From NCBI RefSeq assembly GCF_000308435.1, contig NZ_BAFR01000071.1, forward strand, positions 53,599 through 117,598: DNA of 64,000 nt, written 5' to 3'. Made by a program: the position numbers and the translations under genes. Positions 8,395 to 15,943 of the stretch are shown piece after piece; the stretch's first letter is position 1; each line of letters begins with the position of its first letter. Source of the stretch: Nocardia araoensis NBRC 100135. GTDB taxonomy: Bacteria > Actinomycetota > Actinomycetes > Mycobacteriales > Mycobacteriaceae. The notes below the pieces were generated by a model. That model was given only the letters and a program-made list of their open reading frames with translations. It did no database searches and was not told the DNA's origin.

Positions 8395-8934
8395 TCAATC
8401 GCTCCCGTGCCGCGAGGGCTTCGTCGTGCCCCGCTGTACTCGCGGCGCGTGCGCGGGCGGCGGTGCGGCCTCGTGGGGCGCCATCATCTGCGCCGTGGTG
8501 AGCGCGACGACCTGAATCTGCTCGAGCCGCAACCCGAGTGAGGCCAGCCGGGCGATGACGCCCAGCCGATGTTCCGGCATACCGGGGCGGATCACCAGCG
8601 GCTCCCGCTCCGGCCGAGGCAGGACGTAGGCACGACGTTCGGCGTCGAAGCGCACGGGAGCGCCGCCCCGGATCGCCCGGTAAGCGGCCACATCCAGCGT
8701 GCTGTGCCGGATCGGGTCGATCAGCAGCGAGACGACGAATTGCTCCGCCTGCCGCAGGAACGGCTCTTGGTCCGACGGATCCAAATGCTCGATCCGCTGG
8801 GCCACGCGGCGCCGGTAATCCTGCGCGGCGGGGCGCAGCAGAGCACGGTGCCGCTCGATCTCGGCCGCGAAGGCCACGAGTTCTTCGTGATCCACGGCGA
8901 GACGGTCGGGCGTCGAAGCAAGGACGTCGGGCAT
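8395..8934 (-). CDS. Conserved hypothetical protein
   Basis: 179 residues, unrecognised. It has a predicted all-helical N-terminal half (EELVAFAAEIERHRALLRP, then QDYRRRVAQRIEHLDPSD), a middle region with an IRGG..VRFDAERRAYVLPRPE beta hairpin, and a low-complexity Ala/Pro/His-rich tail ending in basic residues. No signal peptide or membrane span is seen. G/C-ending codon use is like its neighbours, which supports it being a real gene. It faces rpsA tail to tail across the terminator, and the next gene on this strand (9062) is separate. Confidence 0.7.
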   Translation of the reverse strand: MPDVLASTPDRLAVDHEELVAFAAEIERHRALLRPAAQDYRRRVAQRIEHLDPSDQEPFLRQAEQFVVSLLIDPIRHSTLDVAAYRAIRGGAPVRFDAERRAYVLPRPEREPLVIRPGMPEHRLGVIARLASLGLRLEQIQVVALTTAQMMAPHEAAPPPAHAPRVQRGTTKPSRHGSD

Positions 8935-9061
8935 GGTGACCCCTATCTCTCGGGTTGCGGGTTACTTTGCGTGGCAACCGGATCGACGTCTGACATCCCT
9001 CAGTGTGCCGGAGGGGTACGACAGAAACCGCGACGAACTTGCTCGGCAGACGACTCCGGTC

Positions 9062-9739
9062 TCAGTAGCCCACGGTGAAGCGGCGCTGAACGAAACGGGG
9101 CTGCTCGGCTTCGTCGACGATGGCGACCGCCACGTCTTCGGCGGAGAGGTCTGCGCCGCCGACCAGGAGCTGATCGCCGCCGATCCGGAAGCGGCCGGTG
9201 CGCTCGCCGGGATTGATCCGCCCCGAGGAAGGGCTCAGGTAGGTCCAATTGCGGTTCGACAGTCGATAGACGTTCAGCGCGTCGCGTAAGGCGCGCACCA
9301 CCCGCGCATAGTCAGCGGGGACGTCGAGGACTTCGGTGAGGGTGCGAATGAAATCCTCCCCGGTGTCCAGCAATTGCGTACCGGGCGCGACTTCCAGGCT
9401 GCCCGCCCCGCCCACCGCGATCAGCCGGACGCGCGGCTGCCGGTCGAGCGCGGCGACCATCGCCCGTGCGCCCACCACGAAGTCGTCCGCTTTGGCGATC
9501 GTGTCGGCGATGCCGTGTCCGGTGTTCACCGCGCTGACGACGACGTCGAGCCCGGCTATGGCCGAGGCGATGCTCTCGCTGTCCAGCCAGTCGGCCACCG
9601 CCCACGTCTCGCTGCCGCCGCGGGCGGGGAAACGTGCCGCGTCGCGCGTGAAGGCGGTGACCCGGTGCCCCCGCCGCAGTGCTTCGGTGACCACGCGCGA
9701 ACCGATGACGCCGGTCGCCCCGAAAACTCCGATGTCCAC
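9062..9739 (-). CDS. NAD(P)-binding oxidoreductase (NmrA/atypical SDR-like)
   Basis: 225 residues. It starts at GTG with a strong AAGGAG site 6 nt before it, which decides the start. The N-terminus DIGVFGATGVIGSRVVTEAL carries the GATGxxG dinucleotide-binding motif of atypical short-chain dehydrogenases (NAD(P)H-binding/NmrA type). The chain continues with HRVTAFTRD and a typical VAVAIVDE..Q segment near the end. No YxxxK catalytic pair is visible, so it may be a redox sensor-like or non-classical reductase. It is divergent from the TetR gene at 9816 with a 76-bp shared promoter, so it is probably that regulator's target. Confidence 0.9.
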   Translation of the reverse strand: MDIGVFGATGVIGSRVVTEALRRGHRVTAFTRDAARFPARGGSETWAVADWLDSESIASAIAGLDVVVSAVNTGHGIADTIAKADDFVVGARAMVAALDRQPRVRLIAVGGAGSLEVAPGTQLLDTGEDFIRTLTEVLDVPADYARVVRALRDALNVYRLSNRNWTYLSPSSGRINPGERTGRFRIGGDQLLVGGADLSAEDVAVAIVDEAEQPRFVQRRFTVGY

Positions 9740-9755
9740 TACTTCTCCTTAACAT

Positions 9756-9784
9756 CGTTCATTTACTACACGCCGTTCAGTAAC
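9756..9784. promoter_or_regulatory. Candidate TetR operator between 9739 and 9816
   Basis: Two related copies, CGTTCATTTAC (9756-9766) and CGTTCAGTAAC (9774-9784), lie 18 bp apart in direct orientation. The stretch also contains the inverted pair TTACT...AGTAA. Position in the short divergent intergenic gap suggests a binding site for the adjacent TetR protein. This is inference from repeat structure only. Confidence 0.45.
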
Positions 9785-9815
9785 AACACGGCAGATAGTA
9801 CCCAGCCGCTGTAGG

Positions 9816-10526
9816 GTGTCAACCGTGGCCGAGATCGTGAGGAGTCGCCGGGAGCGCCTGCGCGCGCAGACGCTCGAGGACATCAAGACGATCGCGATGC
9901 GGCTGCTCGCCGAGGGCGGCCCGGACGCGATCTCGTTGCGCGCCATCGCGCGGGAGATGGGCATGACGGCGGGCGCGATCTACGGCTACTTCGCCACCCG
10001 CGACGACCTGATCTCCACCCTCATCTCGGACGTCTACACCGCCTTGGTCGATCGGCTGGAAGCGGCGCGCGACGCCGTTGCGGCGGCGGATCCGGCCGGG
10101 CGCATCATGGCCTGGGCCGAGGCCGTGCGGGCGTGGGCGATCGAGCGGCCCGCCGAATTCCGGCTGATCTACGGCGATCCCGTGCCCGGCTATCGCCCGC
10201 CGCCGGGCGGACCCGCCGCCGCGGCCGAATTGCGCGCCTGCACCGGTTTGGTCGGTCTCGCGGCCGCCGCGTGGCCGCGGGCCGCGGCCACCCAGTCCGC
10301 GGCGGACTGTGCGTGGTCCGACTTCGACGCGAGCCTGGTCGACCATGTCCGGTCCGATTTCCCGGACCTGCCCCCCGATGCGCTCGCGCTCGCTCTGCGT
10401 CTGTGGGGCCGGATGCACGGACCGATCGCGCTCGAGGTGTACGGGCACCTGCGTCCACAGTCTCACGATCCGGGGAAACTGTTCCGCGCCGAGATGCGCG
10501 ATCTGGTTCGTTCCCTCGGCTTCTAG
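9816..10526 (+). CDS. TetR/AcrR-family transcriptional regulator
   Basis: 236 residues from GTG; a second in-frame GTG nine bases later is also possible. The N-terminal HTH reads LAEGGPDAISLRAIAREMGMTAGAIYGYF with the usual 'RD.L' after it, residues about 25-65. The ligand-binding half belongs to the TetR_C_33/WHG-type (AIYGYFATRDDLISTLI ... DVYTALVDRLEAA). It probably represses the divergent NAD(P)-binding gene. It ends with a 4-bp overlap with the convergent TetR gene. Confidence 0.93.
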   Translation: MSTVAEIVRSRRERLRAQTLEDIKTIAMRLLAEGGPDAISLRAIAREMGMTAGAIYGYFATRDDLISTLISDVYTALVDRLEAARDAVAAADPAGRIMAWAEAVRAWAIERPAEFRLIYGDPVPGYRPPPGGPAAAAELRACTGLVGLAAAAWPRAAATQSAADCAWSDFDASLVDHVRSDFPDLPPDALALALRLWGRMHGPIALEVYGHLRPQSHDPGKLFRAEMRDLVRSLGF

Positions 10527-11161
10527 CCGGTCGGGTCGGGCGGCGGCGAGCCGGAATGGCCGGCATGGCGCGCCGAGGGTGTCCCCCCGAGGGGGCCGGG
10601 CTCGGCGGGGCGGTGGGCGATGTCGTGAAAGGCGTTTCTCAGCAGTGCGATGATGCGCTGCGGCGGCGCGTCGCGCAGGCCCTCGAGTTCGAGCAGATGG
10701 CGGCCGATCACCACGCCGATGGTGAGGGCTCCCAGTAATCCGGCGCGCAGGTCCGCCTCGTCGTCGCCGAGTTGTCCGGCCGCTTCCCGCTGGCGGGCGG
10801 TCATGGCCGCGCGTACCTCGTCGGCGGCGTCCGGGTGGGTGAGCATCGAGCGGATCGCCGCCAGGGTGTTGACCGGCTGGTCCGCGAGTTTGATGGCGAG
10901 TGCGTCGAGCAGGAGTTCGGCCACCTGCTCCGGCGTCCCGGTGATCGGGTGGTCGTCGGCGAAGACCGCGACGCGCGCGAACAGATTCTCTTTCGACCCG
11001 AAATAGCGCATCACCAGGCTGGGATCGGTGTCCGCCTCCGTCGCGACGGCACGGATGGTCGTTCGGTCGTAGCCGATCTCCGCGAACAACCGGCCCGCCG
11101 CCGTCAGGATCCGTTCCTCGGTGTTTCGGCGCTGCTGGGCTCGGGTGGAGGCGGGATCCAT
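10523..11161 (-). CDS. TetR-family transcriptional regulator
   Basis: 212 residues with the HTH at about 12-58 (RILTAAGRLFAEIGYDRTTI, then VATEADTDPSLVMRYFGSKE). The C-terminal half is like TetR_C_17 (DEVRAAMTARQREAA, then ALTIGVVIGRHLLELEGL). The start ATG lies 6 bp from the operator copy at 11168-11185, so binding there would shut its own promoter. No Shine-Dalgarno site is evident, in line with a leaderless message. It is divergent from the small membrane-protein gene at 11253, its probable target. Confidence 0.93.
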   Translation of the reverse strand: MDPASTRAQQRRNTEERILTAAGRLFAEIGYDRTTIRAVATEADTDPSLVMRYFGSKENLFARVAVFADDHPITGTPEQVAELLLDALAIKLADQPVNTLAAIRSMLTHPDAADEVRAAMTARQREAAGQLGDDEADLRAGLLGALTIGVVIGRHLLELEGLRDAPPQRIIALLRNAFHDIAHRPAEPGPLGGTPSARHAGHSGSPPPDPTG

Positions 11162-11167
11162 GAATTC

Positions 11168-11185
11168 AGTCTACATCCGTTGACT
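11168..11185. promoter_or_regulatory. TetR operator copy 1
   Basis: An imperfect inverted repeat AGTCTACA-TC-CGTTGACT (two mismatches between arms) lies directly in front of the TetR start codon. It is the weaker partner of the copy at 11209-11230. The shared core GTCTACATC-GTTGAC is identical but for one base, and the dyad centres are 43 bp, about four helical turns, apart. Confidence 0.7.
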
Positions 11186-11208
11186 CAATGACTGCGCGGG
11201 GGTAGCTT

Positions 11209-11230
11209 TCGGTCTACATCTGTTGACCGA
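11209..11230. promoter_or_regulatory. TetR operator copy 2
   Basis: A near-perfect 22-bp dyad with 10-bp arms, TCGGTCTACA and TGTTGACCGA around TC, and a single arm mismatch. It lies 22 bp before the membrane-protein ATG, where a bound repressor would block that promoter. With copy 1 it forms a paired operator in the divergent gap. Confidence 0.75.
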
Positions 11231-11252
11231 ATTGGAAAGTGAGGTGGTAGCG

Positions 11253-11588
11253 ATGTGGTCCACTGTCGCCCTGGCCCTCGGCGCCGGGATCCTGGGAGTG
11301 AACGCCGTTCCGCATTTCGTGAAAGGGATGATGGGGGAGGAGTTCCCGAATGTCACGGGTAACGCGCCTGTACGCAACTCCGTGGCCGGATTTCTCGGAC
11401 TGCTGCTGACGGCGCTGCTCGTGTACTGGGCCGACTTGGCGAGTCATCCTTGGGCCGGTGCGGTGAGCATCGGCATCGGTGGGTTGAGCATGGCGATCTT
11501 CCACGGCCTGGGTGGGGCCTACCGGCTCAATACCGCACTCGGGCTGCCCAATCCGCCCCGGCAGATGCACGCGGGTACGACTGCGTGA
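11253..11588 (+). CDS. Small integral membrane protein, TetR-controlled
   Basis: 111 residues from ATG preceded by GTGAGGTGG; an upstream in-frame TTG lies inside the operator and is unlikely. There are about four membrane segments: residues 3-20 (TVALALGAGILGVNAVPHFV), 42-58 (VAGFLGLLLTALLVYWA), 64-83 (WAGAVSIGIGGLSMAIFHG) and a short amphipathic end. The GxNAxPHFV...M.G..FP pattern with RN...G motif occurs in small actinobacterial membrane proteins of unknown role. It is probably the sole target of the adjacent TetR. The function is unknown. Confidence 0.85.
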   Translation: MWSTVALALGAGILGVNAVPHFVKGMMGEEFPNVTGNAPVRNSVAGFLGLLLTALLVYWADLASHPWAGAVSIGIGGLSMAIFHGLGGAYRLNTALGLPNPPRQMHAGTTA

Positions 11589-11659
11589 CCGGCGGTCCGG
11601 CTGGTGCGGCTTCGGCGAGGTATCCGATGAGGTGTCTCGCCGAAGCCGGTCCATGACTT

Positions 11660-13096
11660 TCAGCGAGCCGGTGCCGCAGAGGTGCCGGCTTTCGCGGTGA
11701 TGCCGACCGCCGCAAGGATCGCCGCCACCGCGAGAATCGCGGAGCTGACTTCGAATGCGAGCCGGAATCCCTGGGTGAAGGCGAATTCGGTGGACATTCC
11801 GGACTCGAGCAGCGCGGTGCTCCGGCGGATGGCGATGGTGCTGAGCACGCCCAGCCCGAACGCGCCGCCGAGCTGTTGCGTCGTCGTCACCAGTCCGGAG
11901 GCCAATCCGGTGATGTCCTCATGGGTTTCACCGACCGCGGCGATGGTGATCGACACGAAGGCCAGGCCCATTCCGAACCCGGCGGCCAGCATGCCCGGCA
12001 ACAATTCTCGATACCCGCCAGTGGGTGACAAGCGGGACAACGCGAGCATGCCGAAGCCGCAGGCGACCATCGCGGTGGTCAGCACCCAGCGGACCCCCGA
12101 GCGCGGCGTGAGGGCCGCCGAGGTCGCGAAGCCCGCGATCACCACGGCGCAGAACGGCAGCCAGGCCGCTCCCGTTCGGGCCGGGCTGTAGTGCATGACC
12201 TGCTGCAGGTGAAGGGTGAGGAAGAACAACATCGACAGGATCGCCGAGCAGAACAGGACGTTGGCCGCGTTGGCCACCGCCCGATCGCGATCGTGGAAGA
12301 ACGACAAGGGAATCAGTGGAGAGCGGTGGCGCTGTTCGCGTACCACGAATGCGACCAGCAGCGCGAGTCCGGCAGCCAGCCGTAACACCGTCGTGGTGAA
12401 CGAGACTCGGCCGCTGTCGACGAGCCCGAGGTTGCATGCCGCGACCGCCGCGGTGATCAGGGCTGCGCCGAGCCCGTCGATGCGCGCTCGCCCGGCCCCG
12501 CCCGGAGATCCCGTCGCGACCAGCCGCGGGATCGCGACCAGGGCGATCAGCGCCACCGGCACATTGATGAAGAAGCACCAGCGCCAGCTCGCGTACTGAG
12601 TGATGACGCCGGAAAGCACCACGCCGAGTGTCGCTGCCAAGCCGCCGAGGCCGGCCCAGATGCCCAAGGCGCGACTGCGCGCTCGTGGATCGGTGAACAA
12701 TCCCGCGACGATGCTCAGCGCGGCCGGGCTGGCGAGGGCGCCGCCGATGCCCTGACCCGCGCGGCTGGCCACAACCATCAAGCCGTTCTGTGCGAGGCCG
12801 GTGGCCAGTGAGGCGACCGCGAACACAGTGACGCCGACCAGGAAGACCCGCTTGCCGCCGAACAGGTCGGCGCACCGGCCACCCAGGATCAGGAATCCCC
12901 CGAACAGTAGGAGATAGGCGTTGACGACCCAGGTCAGGTCGCTCTCGGACATGTGCAGCGAGCGCTGAATGGTGGGCAGGGCGACGTTGACCACGGTGTC
13001 GTCGAGATTCAGCATCATCTGCACCGAGCACAGCAACGTCAATGCCAGGTAGCCGGACCTCAGGCCGGGCCGCGCCGCGATTGTCGAAGTAGTCAT
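11660..13096 (-). CDS. MFS drug transporter (DHA2/EmrB-QacA type)
   Basis: 478 residues with about 14 membrane segments, the DHA2 length. Family motifs: LDDTVVNVALPTIQ near residue 31 (motif D1), LLLFGGFLILGGRCADLFGGKRVF near 63 (motif A variant) and GQGIGGALASPAALSI near 114 (motif B). Motif C is represented by LGVVLSGVITQYASWRWCFFINVP. It is a proton-driven exporter of hydrophobic drugs or biocides in the cytoplasmic membrane. It is divergent from a MarR gene, with paired operators in the gap, so it is expected to be de-repressed by a substrate of the pump. Confidence 0.95.
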   Translation of the reverse strand: MTTSTIAARPGLRSGYLALTLLCSVQMMLNLDDTVVNVALPTIQRSLHMSESDLTWVVNAYLLLFGGFLILGGRCADLFGGKRVFLVGVTVFAVASLATGLAQNGLMVVASRAGQGIGGALASPAALSIVAGLFTDPRARSRALGIWAGLGGLAATLGVVLSGVITQYASWRWCFFINVPVALIALVAIPRLVATGSPGGAGRARIDGLGAALITAAVAACNLGLVDSGRVSFTTTVLRLAAGLALLVAFVVREQRHRSPLIPLSFFHDRDRAVANAANVLFCSAILSMLFFLTLHLQQVMHYSPARTGAAWLPFCAVVIAGFATSAALTPRSGVRWVLTTAMVACGFGMLALSRLSPTGGYRELLPGMLAAGFGMGLAFVSITIAAVGETHEDITGLASGLVTTTQQLGGAFGLGVLSTIAIRRSTALLESGMSTEFAFTQGFRLAFEVSSAILAVAAILAAVGITAKAGTSAAPAR

Positions 13097-13106
13097 GATT
13101 CCTTAC

Positions 13107-13122
13107 TGGTGGTGTACCACTA
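13107..13122. promoter_or_regulatory. MarR operator copy A
   Basis: The dyad TGGTGGT-GT-ACCACTA (7-bp arms, one mismatch, inner GTGGT/ACCAC perfect) lies 11 bp ahead of the MFS start codon. The same sequence with a different centre is repeated at 13152-13167, 45 bp away. It is typical of MarR sites in divergent marR/efflux promoters. Confidence 0.8.
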
Positions 13123-13151
13123 TTTCATGGCTATCGTGACATCCGAACTGA

Positions 13152-13167
13152 TGGTGGTCAACCACTA
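13152..13167. promoter_or_regulatory. MarR operator copy B
   Basis: TGGTGGT-CA-ACCACTA, identical to copy A outside the two central bases. It overlaps a perfect palindrome ACTAATTAGT (13164-13173) and lies about 28 bp before the MarR start. Binding at A and B would control both divergent genes. Confidence 0.8.
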
Positions 13168-13195
13168 ATTAGTGTGCGGTAGGTAGGCTGTGCCG

Positions 13196-13618
13196 GTGAG
13201 CGAACCGCAAGAGGCGCCGAGCATGGCGGAGTTGGTCGACGTGCTGCAGCGTGCGGTCGGGCTGGTGCGTGCGCATTTCGCCGCCGCAACGGCGCGTGTG
13301 GGCGTGACTCCGGCGCAGGCCAAAGCCCTCGGCCGATTGGCGACGCCCATGACGCCGAAAGATCTCTCCCGTCAGTTGGGGGCCGACCTGTCGAACACCG
13401 CGAGCATGGTGGACCGTTTGGAGGCGCTGGGCTTGGTGCGCAAGGAGATCCACCCCGCCGATCGCCGCGCGCGCCTGCTCACTCTCACCGAACGGGGAGA
13501 AGAGCTCCGGAGAACGCTCGATCGAGAGGTGTTCGACAACGTGCCCGCGCTGGCCGTGCTGGACGAACCGGAGCGCAGGCAACTGTACGGGTTGCTGCGA
13601 CGCGTGACGTCGGGCTGA
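13196..13618 (+). CDS. MarR-family transcriptional regulator
   Basis: 140 residues from the GTG that sits 8 nt after AGGTAGG; a GTG 6 bp earlier is possible but too close to that site. It has a winged HTH with TPKDLSRQLGADLSNTASMVDRLEALGL as the recognition region, the wing VRKEIHPADRRARLLTLTERG and dimerising helices at both ends. The length and the 'HPaDRRARLLTLTerG' wing are classic MarR. It probably represses the MFS pump and itself through the two TGGTGGT-N2-ACCACTA sites. Confidence 0.94.
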   Translation: MSEPQEAPSMAELVDVLQRAVGLVRAHFAAATARVGVTPAQAKALGRLATPMTPKDLSRQLGADLSNTASMVDRLEALGLVRKEIHPADRRARLLTLTERGEELRRTLDREVFDNVPALAVLDEPERRQLYGLLRRVTSG

Positions 13619-14093
13619 CTCGCTCGGATAGTTAGCCAGGAGTGCGCCACATCGCGAATCCGAAATGTCGGGCCGCTGACGACCTGCGATTCCCTACCGT
13701 GGCAAAGAGCGATGGGCCTGTCGTCCATGCTTTTTCGGCGTCGTGTGATGGATAGGGTGGGACAGGCGCGATGGATCAAAGGGTTTCGGCGCTGTCTTCC
13801 TCGTGTTCCGGCGATCGCCATGAAACGGAAACCGAGGGAGTGGGGTATGCCGTGGTGCGGGCCGTCGGCGTGCTCGCGCCGAATCGACTCGTCCACATTT
13901 GCCGAACCGCCGGCCGGCGTGGTTCTGCTCCGGCTTTCGTGTCCAGCGCCGGCGACGCTGTTTCATGAATGATCGACGCGGAGTTCCGTCGGAGGCGGCT
14001 CTACCGTCGTGGCCCCCGATCGATCTTGCATCTGTACTTACATTCGGCCCGGGCGCTGTCGTGTACCGCGAACCGCACGGGCTGTGGGTACGC
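13619..14093. other. Intergenic region without a convincing gene
   Basis: About 475 bp between the MarR stop and the hairpin at 14094. Several frames stay open, but none shows the strong G/C-ending codon bias of the neighbours, a ribosome site or a recognisable product. Base composition is more mixed (runs such as GCTTTTTCGG and AAAGGGTTTCGG) than in coding DNA here. It may be decayed coding sequence or a regulatory/untranslated stretch; I see no specific structure in it. Confidence 0.5.
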
Positions 14094-14130
14094 AAAACAG
14101 TGGCCCAGCCTTGGCGAGAGGCTGGGCCAC
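14094..14130 (-). terminator. Intrinsic terminator for the 70-residue minus-strand gene
   Basis: A perfect 11-bp inverted repeat (14100-14110 GTGGCCCAGCC with 14120-14130) encloses a 9-nt loop. Read on the minus strand it is followed by TGTTTTG, a usable T tract, while the plus strand shows only TTCG. It begins 13 bp after the stop of the small gene at 14144-14356, which supports that gene being transcribed. Confidence 0.75.
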
Positions 14131-14143
14131 TTCGAGCTCGGGT

Positions 14144-14356
14144 TCAGCTTGCGGTAGCAGGTACCCACCGGACCGCGGGTGCGGCCGGACGGTTCCGCAT
14201 GGCAGCGAAACTGTGCCGCGCGGGACTGATGAACGCGGTGAACCAAGAGCGGCGGTGCTCGGCGAGCGCCGCCGCGACAGCGGGGATCTGAATGCAGTGC
14301 ACTCGTCCCGCCATGCCCAGGCGGTGGCGACCCGCCCGGTTGATTCTGGTGCCCAA
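14144..14356 (-). CDS. Small protein of unknown function (70 residues, TTG start)
   Basis: An open frame from TTG, with AAAGGAAC placed 5-6 nt before it, to TGA. Third codon positions are overwhelmingly G or C, unlike the surrounding DNA, which argues for selection as protein. The product is basic and alanine-rich (VHCIQIPAVAAALAEHRRSW, then FTAFISPARHSFAAMRNRPA). It has no clear membrane span, though the middle 'AVAAALAEHRR..FTAFI' could form an amphipathic helix. An in-frame ATG at residue 15 is an alternative start. An intrinsic terminator follows within 15 bp. I do not recognise a family. Confidence 0.6.
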   Translation of the reverse strand: MGTRINRAGRHRLGMAGRVHCIQIPAVAAALAEHRRSWFTAFISPARHSFAAMRNRPAAPAVRWVPATAS

Positions 14357-14673
14357 TGGTGTTCCTTTGCTTCGCTGGTGTCGGCCTGGATCGCCACGGC
14401 GAAGATTAGCGGAACGAAACTGCGCGGCAGAGTATTTTGCCCGAGTAATTGCCTCGGCGTGTCGGAAAGTCGCCGCGCCCGAACGGTAAACATCCGGAAT
14501 TGTTGCGAATCGGTCTCGGCGCTGTCACGGAACGGGCAAATGGCTTCCCGGGTGGTGGAATACGCGACCGCATCGGGTAATCGGCCGGATCGCTCGTCAT
14601 CCGGTGCGGGTCGGCCGGAGGCGCGCGCGGGGCAGCGCACGCCCGAGTGCGCCCCGGATGCGAGACTGGTCGA

Positions 14674-15885
14674 ATGTTACGAATCGGCCTCACCGGAGGC
14701 ATGGGAGCGGGGAAGTCGACGGTGGCCCGGACCTTGGCCGATCTCGGCGCGGTGGTCATCGATTCCGACCTCGTCGCCAGGGAAGTGGTCGAGCCGGGCA
14801 CCGAAGGGCTGGCCGCGCTGGTGGAGGCATTCGGCGCCGACATCCTCGCCGCGGACGGCAGCCTCGACCGGCCCGCTCTGGCGGCCAAGGCCTTCGGCGA
14901 CGACGCGGCGCGCGCGAAACTGAATTCGATCACCCACCCGCTCGTCGGAAAACGCACCGCGGAATTGATCGCGGCGGCGCCCGTGGACGCCATTGTGGTG
15001 CAGGATATTCCGCTGCTGGTGGAAAACGGCCTGGCGCCTTTGATGAATCTCGTACTCATTGTCGACGTCGACGCCGAAACGCGAATTCGCCGTTTGGTGG
15101 AATTCCGCGGTGTCGCCGAAGCCGATGCGCGTGCGCGTATTTCGGCACAGGCCACCGACGACCAGCGCCGAGCCGTTGCCGATGTGTTGCTGGACAATCG
15201 TGGCGCGCCGGGTGAGGTCGAAGCGCAGGTGCGTGAGCTGTGGGCGGAGCGCCTGGTGCCCTTCGAGCGCAACCTGCGTGCGGGCACGCCCGCCCGCCGC
15301 GCTGACATCCGGCTCGTGCCCGCCGACCCCGCGTGGCCCGCGCAGGCGCAGCGGCTGATCGCCCGGCTGTGGGTGGCCTGCGGCAGCGCCGCATCCCGGA
15401 TCGACCATGTCGGCTCCACCTCCGTGCCGGGGCTGCCCGCCAAGGACGTGATCGATCTCCAGATCACGGTCGCCGACCTGACCGCCGCCGACGGCCTGCG
15501 CGATGCCATCGCCGCCGCGGGGTTCCCGGTGCGCCCGGAGGTCACCCAGGACAATCCCAAGCCGACACCGCAGGACCCCGCCGGTGCGGACACCGCGCTG
15601 TGGAGCAAGCGCTTTCACCAGAGCGCCGACCCGGGCCGGTTGGCCAACGTGCACGTGCGCGCGGAGGGCTCGCCCGGGCAGCAGTACGCGCTGCTGCTGC
15701 GGGACTGGCTGCGCGCGGACGCCGGGGCTCGCGCGGAGTATCTCGCCGTCAAGCGCGAGGGTGAGGCCAAAGCGGCGGGGCTGACGGGCGCGGAGGCGAC
15801 CGCGGCCTATCTCGATGTCAAGGAGCCGTGGTTCGACGCCGCGTACCCACGGGCGCTCGCCTGGCGCGATTCGTCGGCGTCCTAG
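14674..15885 (+). CDS. coaE: Dephospho-CoA kinase fused to a GrpB/UPF0157 domain
   Basis: 403 residues. Residues 1-200 are dephospho-CoA kinase, which phosphorylates the 3'-OH of dephospho-CoA in the last step of CoA synthesis. The P-loop GLTGGMGAGKSTVA is at 5-18, and IDSDLVAREVVEPGT and HPLVGKRTAELI follow as in CoaE. From about 205 a GrpB-like nucleotidyltransferase-fold domain follows (IRLVPADPAWPAQAQRLI, HVGSTSVPGLPAKDVIDLQI). This fusion is standard in mycobacteria and relatives (Rv1631 is of similar length). The ATG has no good ribosome site, so it may be leaderless. The role of the GrpB part is unsettled. Confidence 0.97.
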   Translation: MLRIGLTGGMGAGKSTVARTLADLGAVVIDSDLVAREVVEPGTEGLAALVEAFGADILAADGSLDRPALAAKAFGDDAARAKLNSITHPLVGKRTAELIAAAPVDAIVVQDIPLLVENGLAPLMNLVLIVDVDAETRIRRLVEFRGVAEADARARISAQATDDQRRAVADVLLDNRGAPGEVEAQVRELWAERLVPFERNLRAGTPARRADIRLVPADPAWPAQAQRLIARLWVACGSAASRIDHVGSTSVPGLPAKDVIDLQITVADLTAADGLRDAIAAAGFPVRPEVTQDNPKPTPQDPAGADTALWSKRFHQSADPGRLANVHVRAEGSPGQQYALLLRDWLRADAGARAEYLAVKREGEAKAAGLTGAEATAAYLDVKEPWFDAAYPRALAWRDSSAS

Positions 15886-15943
15886 CGATGCGGTGCAGGT
15901 AGTCCAAGTGCGCTGATCGGGCCGGGTGCGCGCAGCCGCCGGA

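Noticed and set aside
13712..13972. 86-codon plus-strand frame after marR
   Set aside because: Third positions are mixed rather than G/C-rich, there is no ribosome site and the product is not protein-like for this genome.
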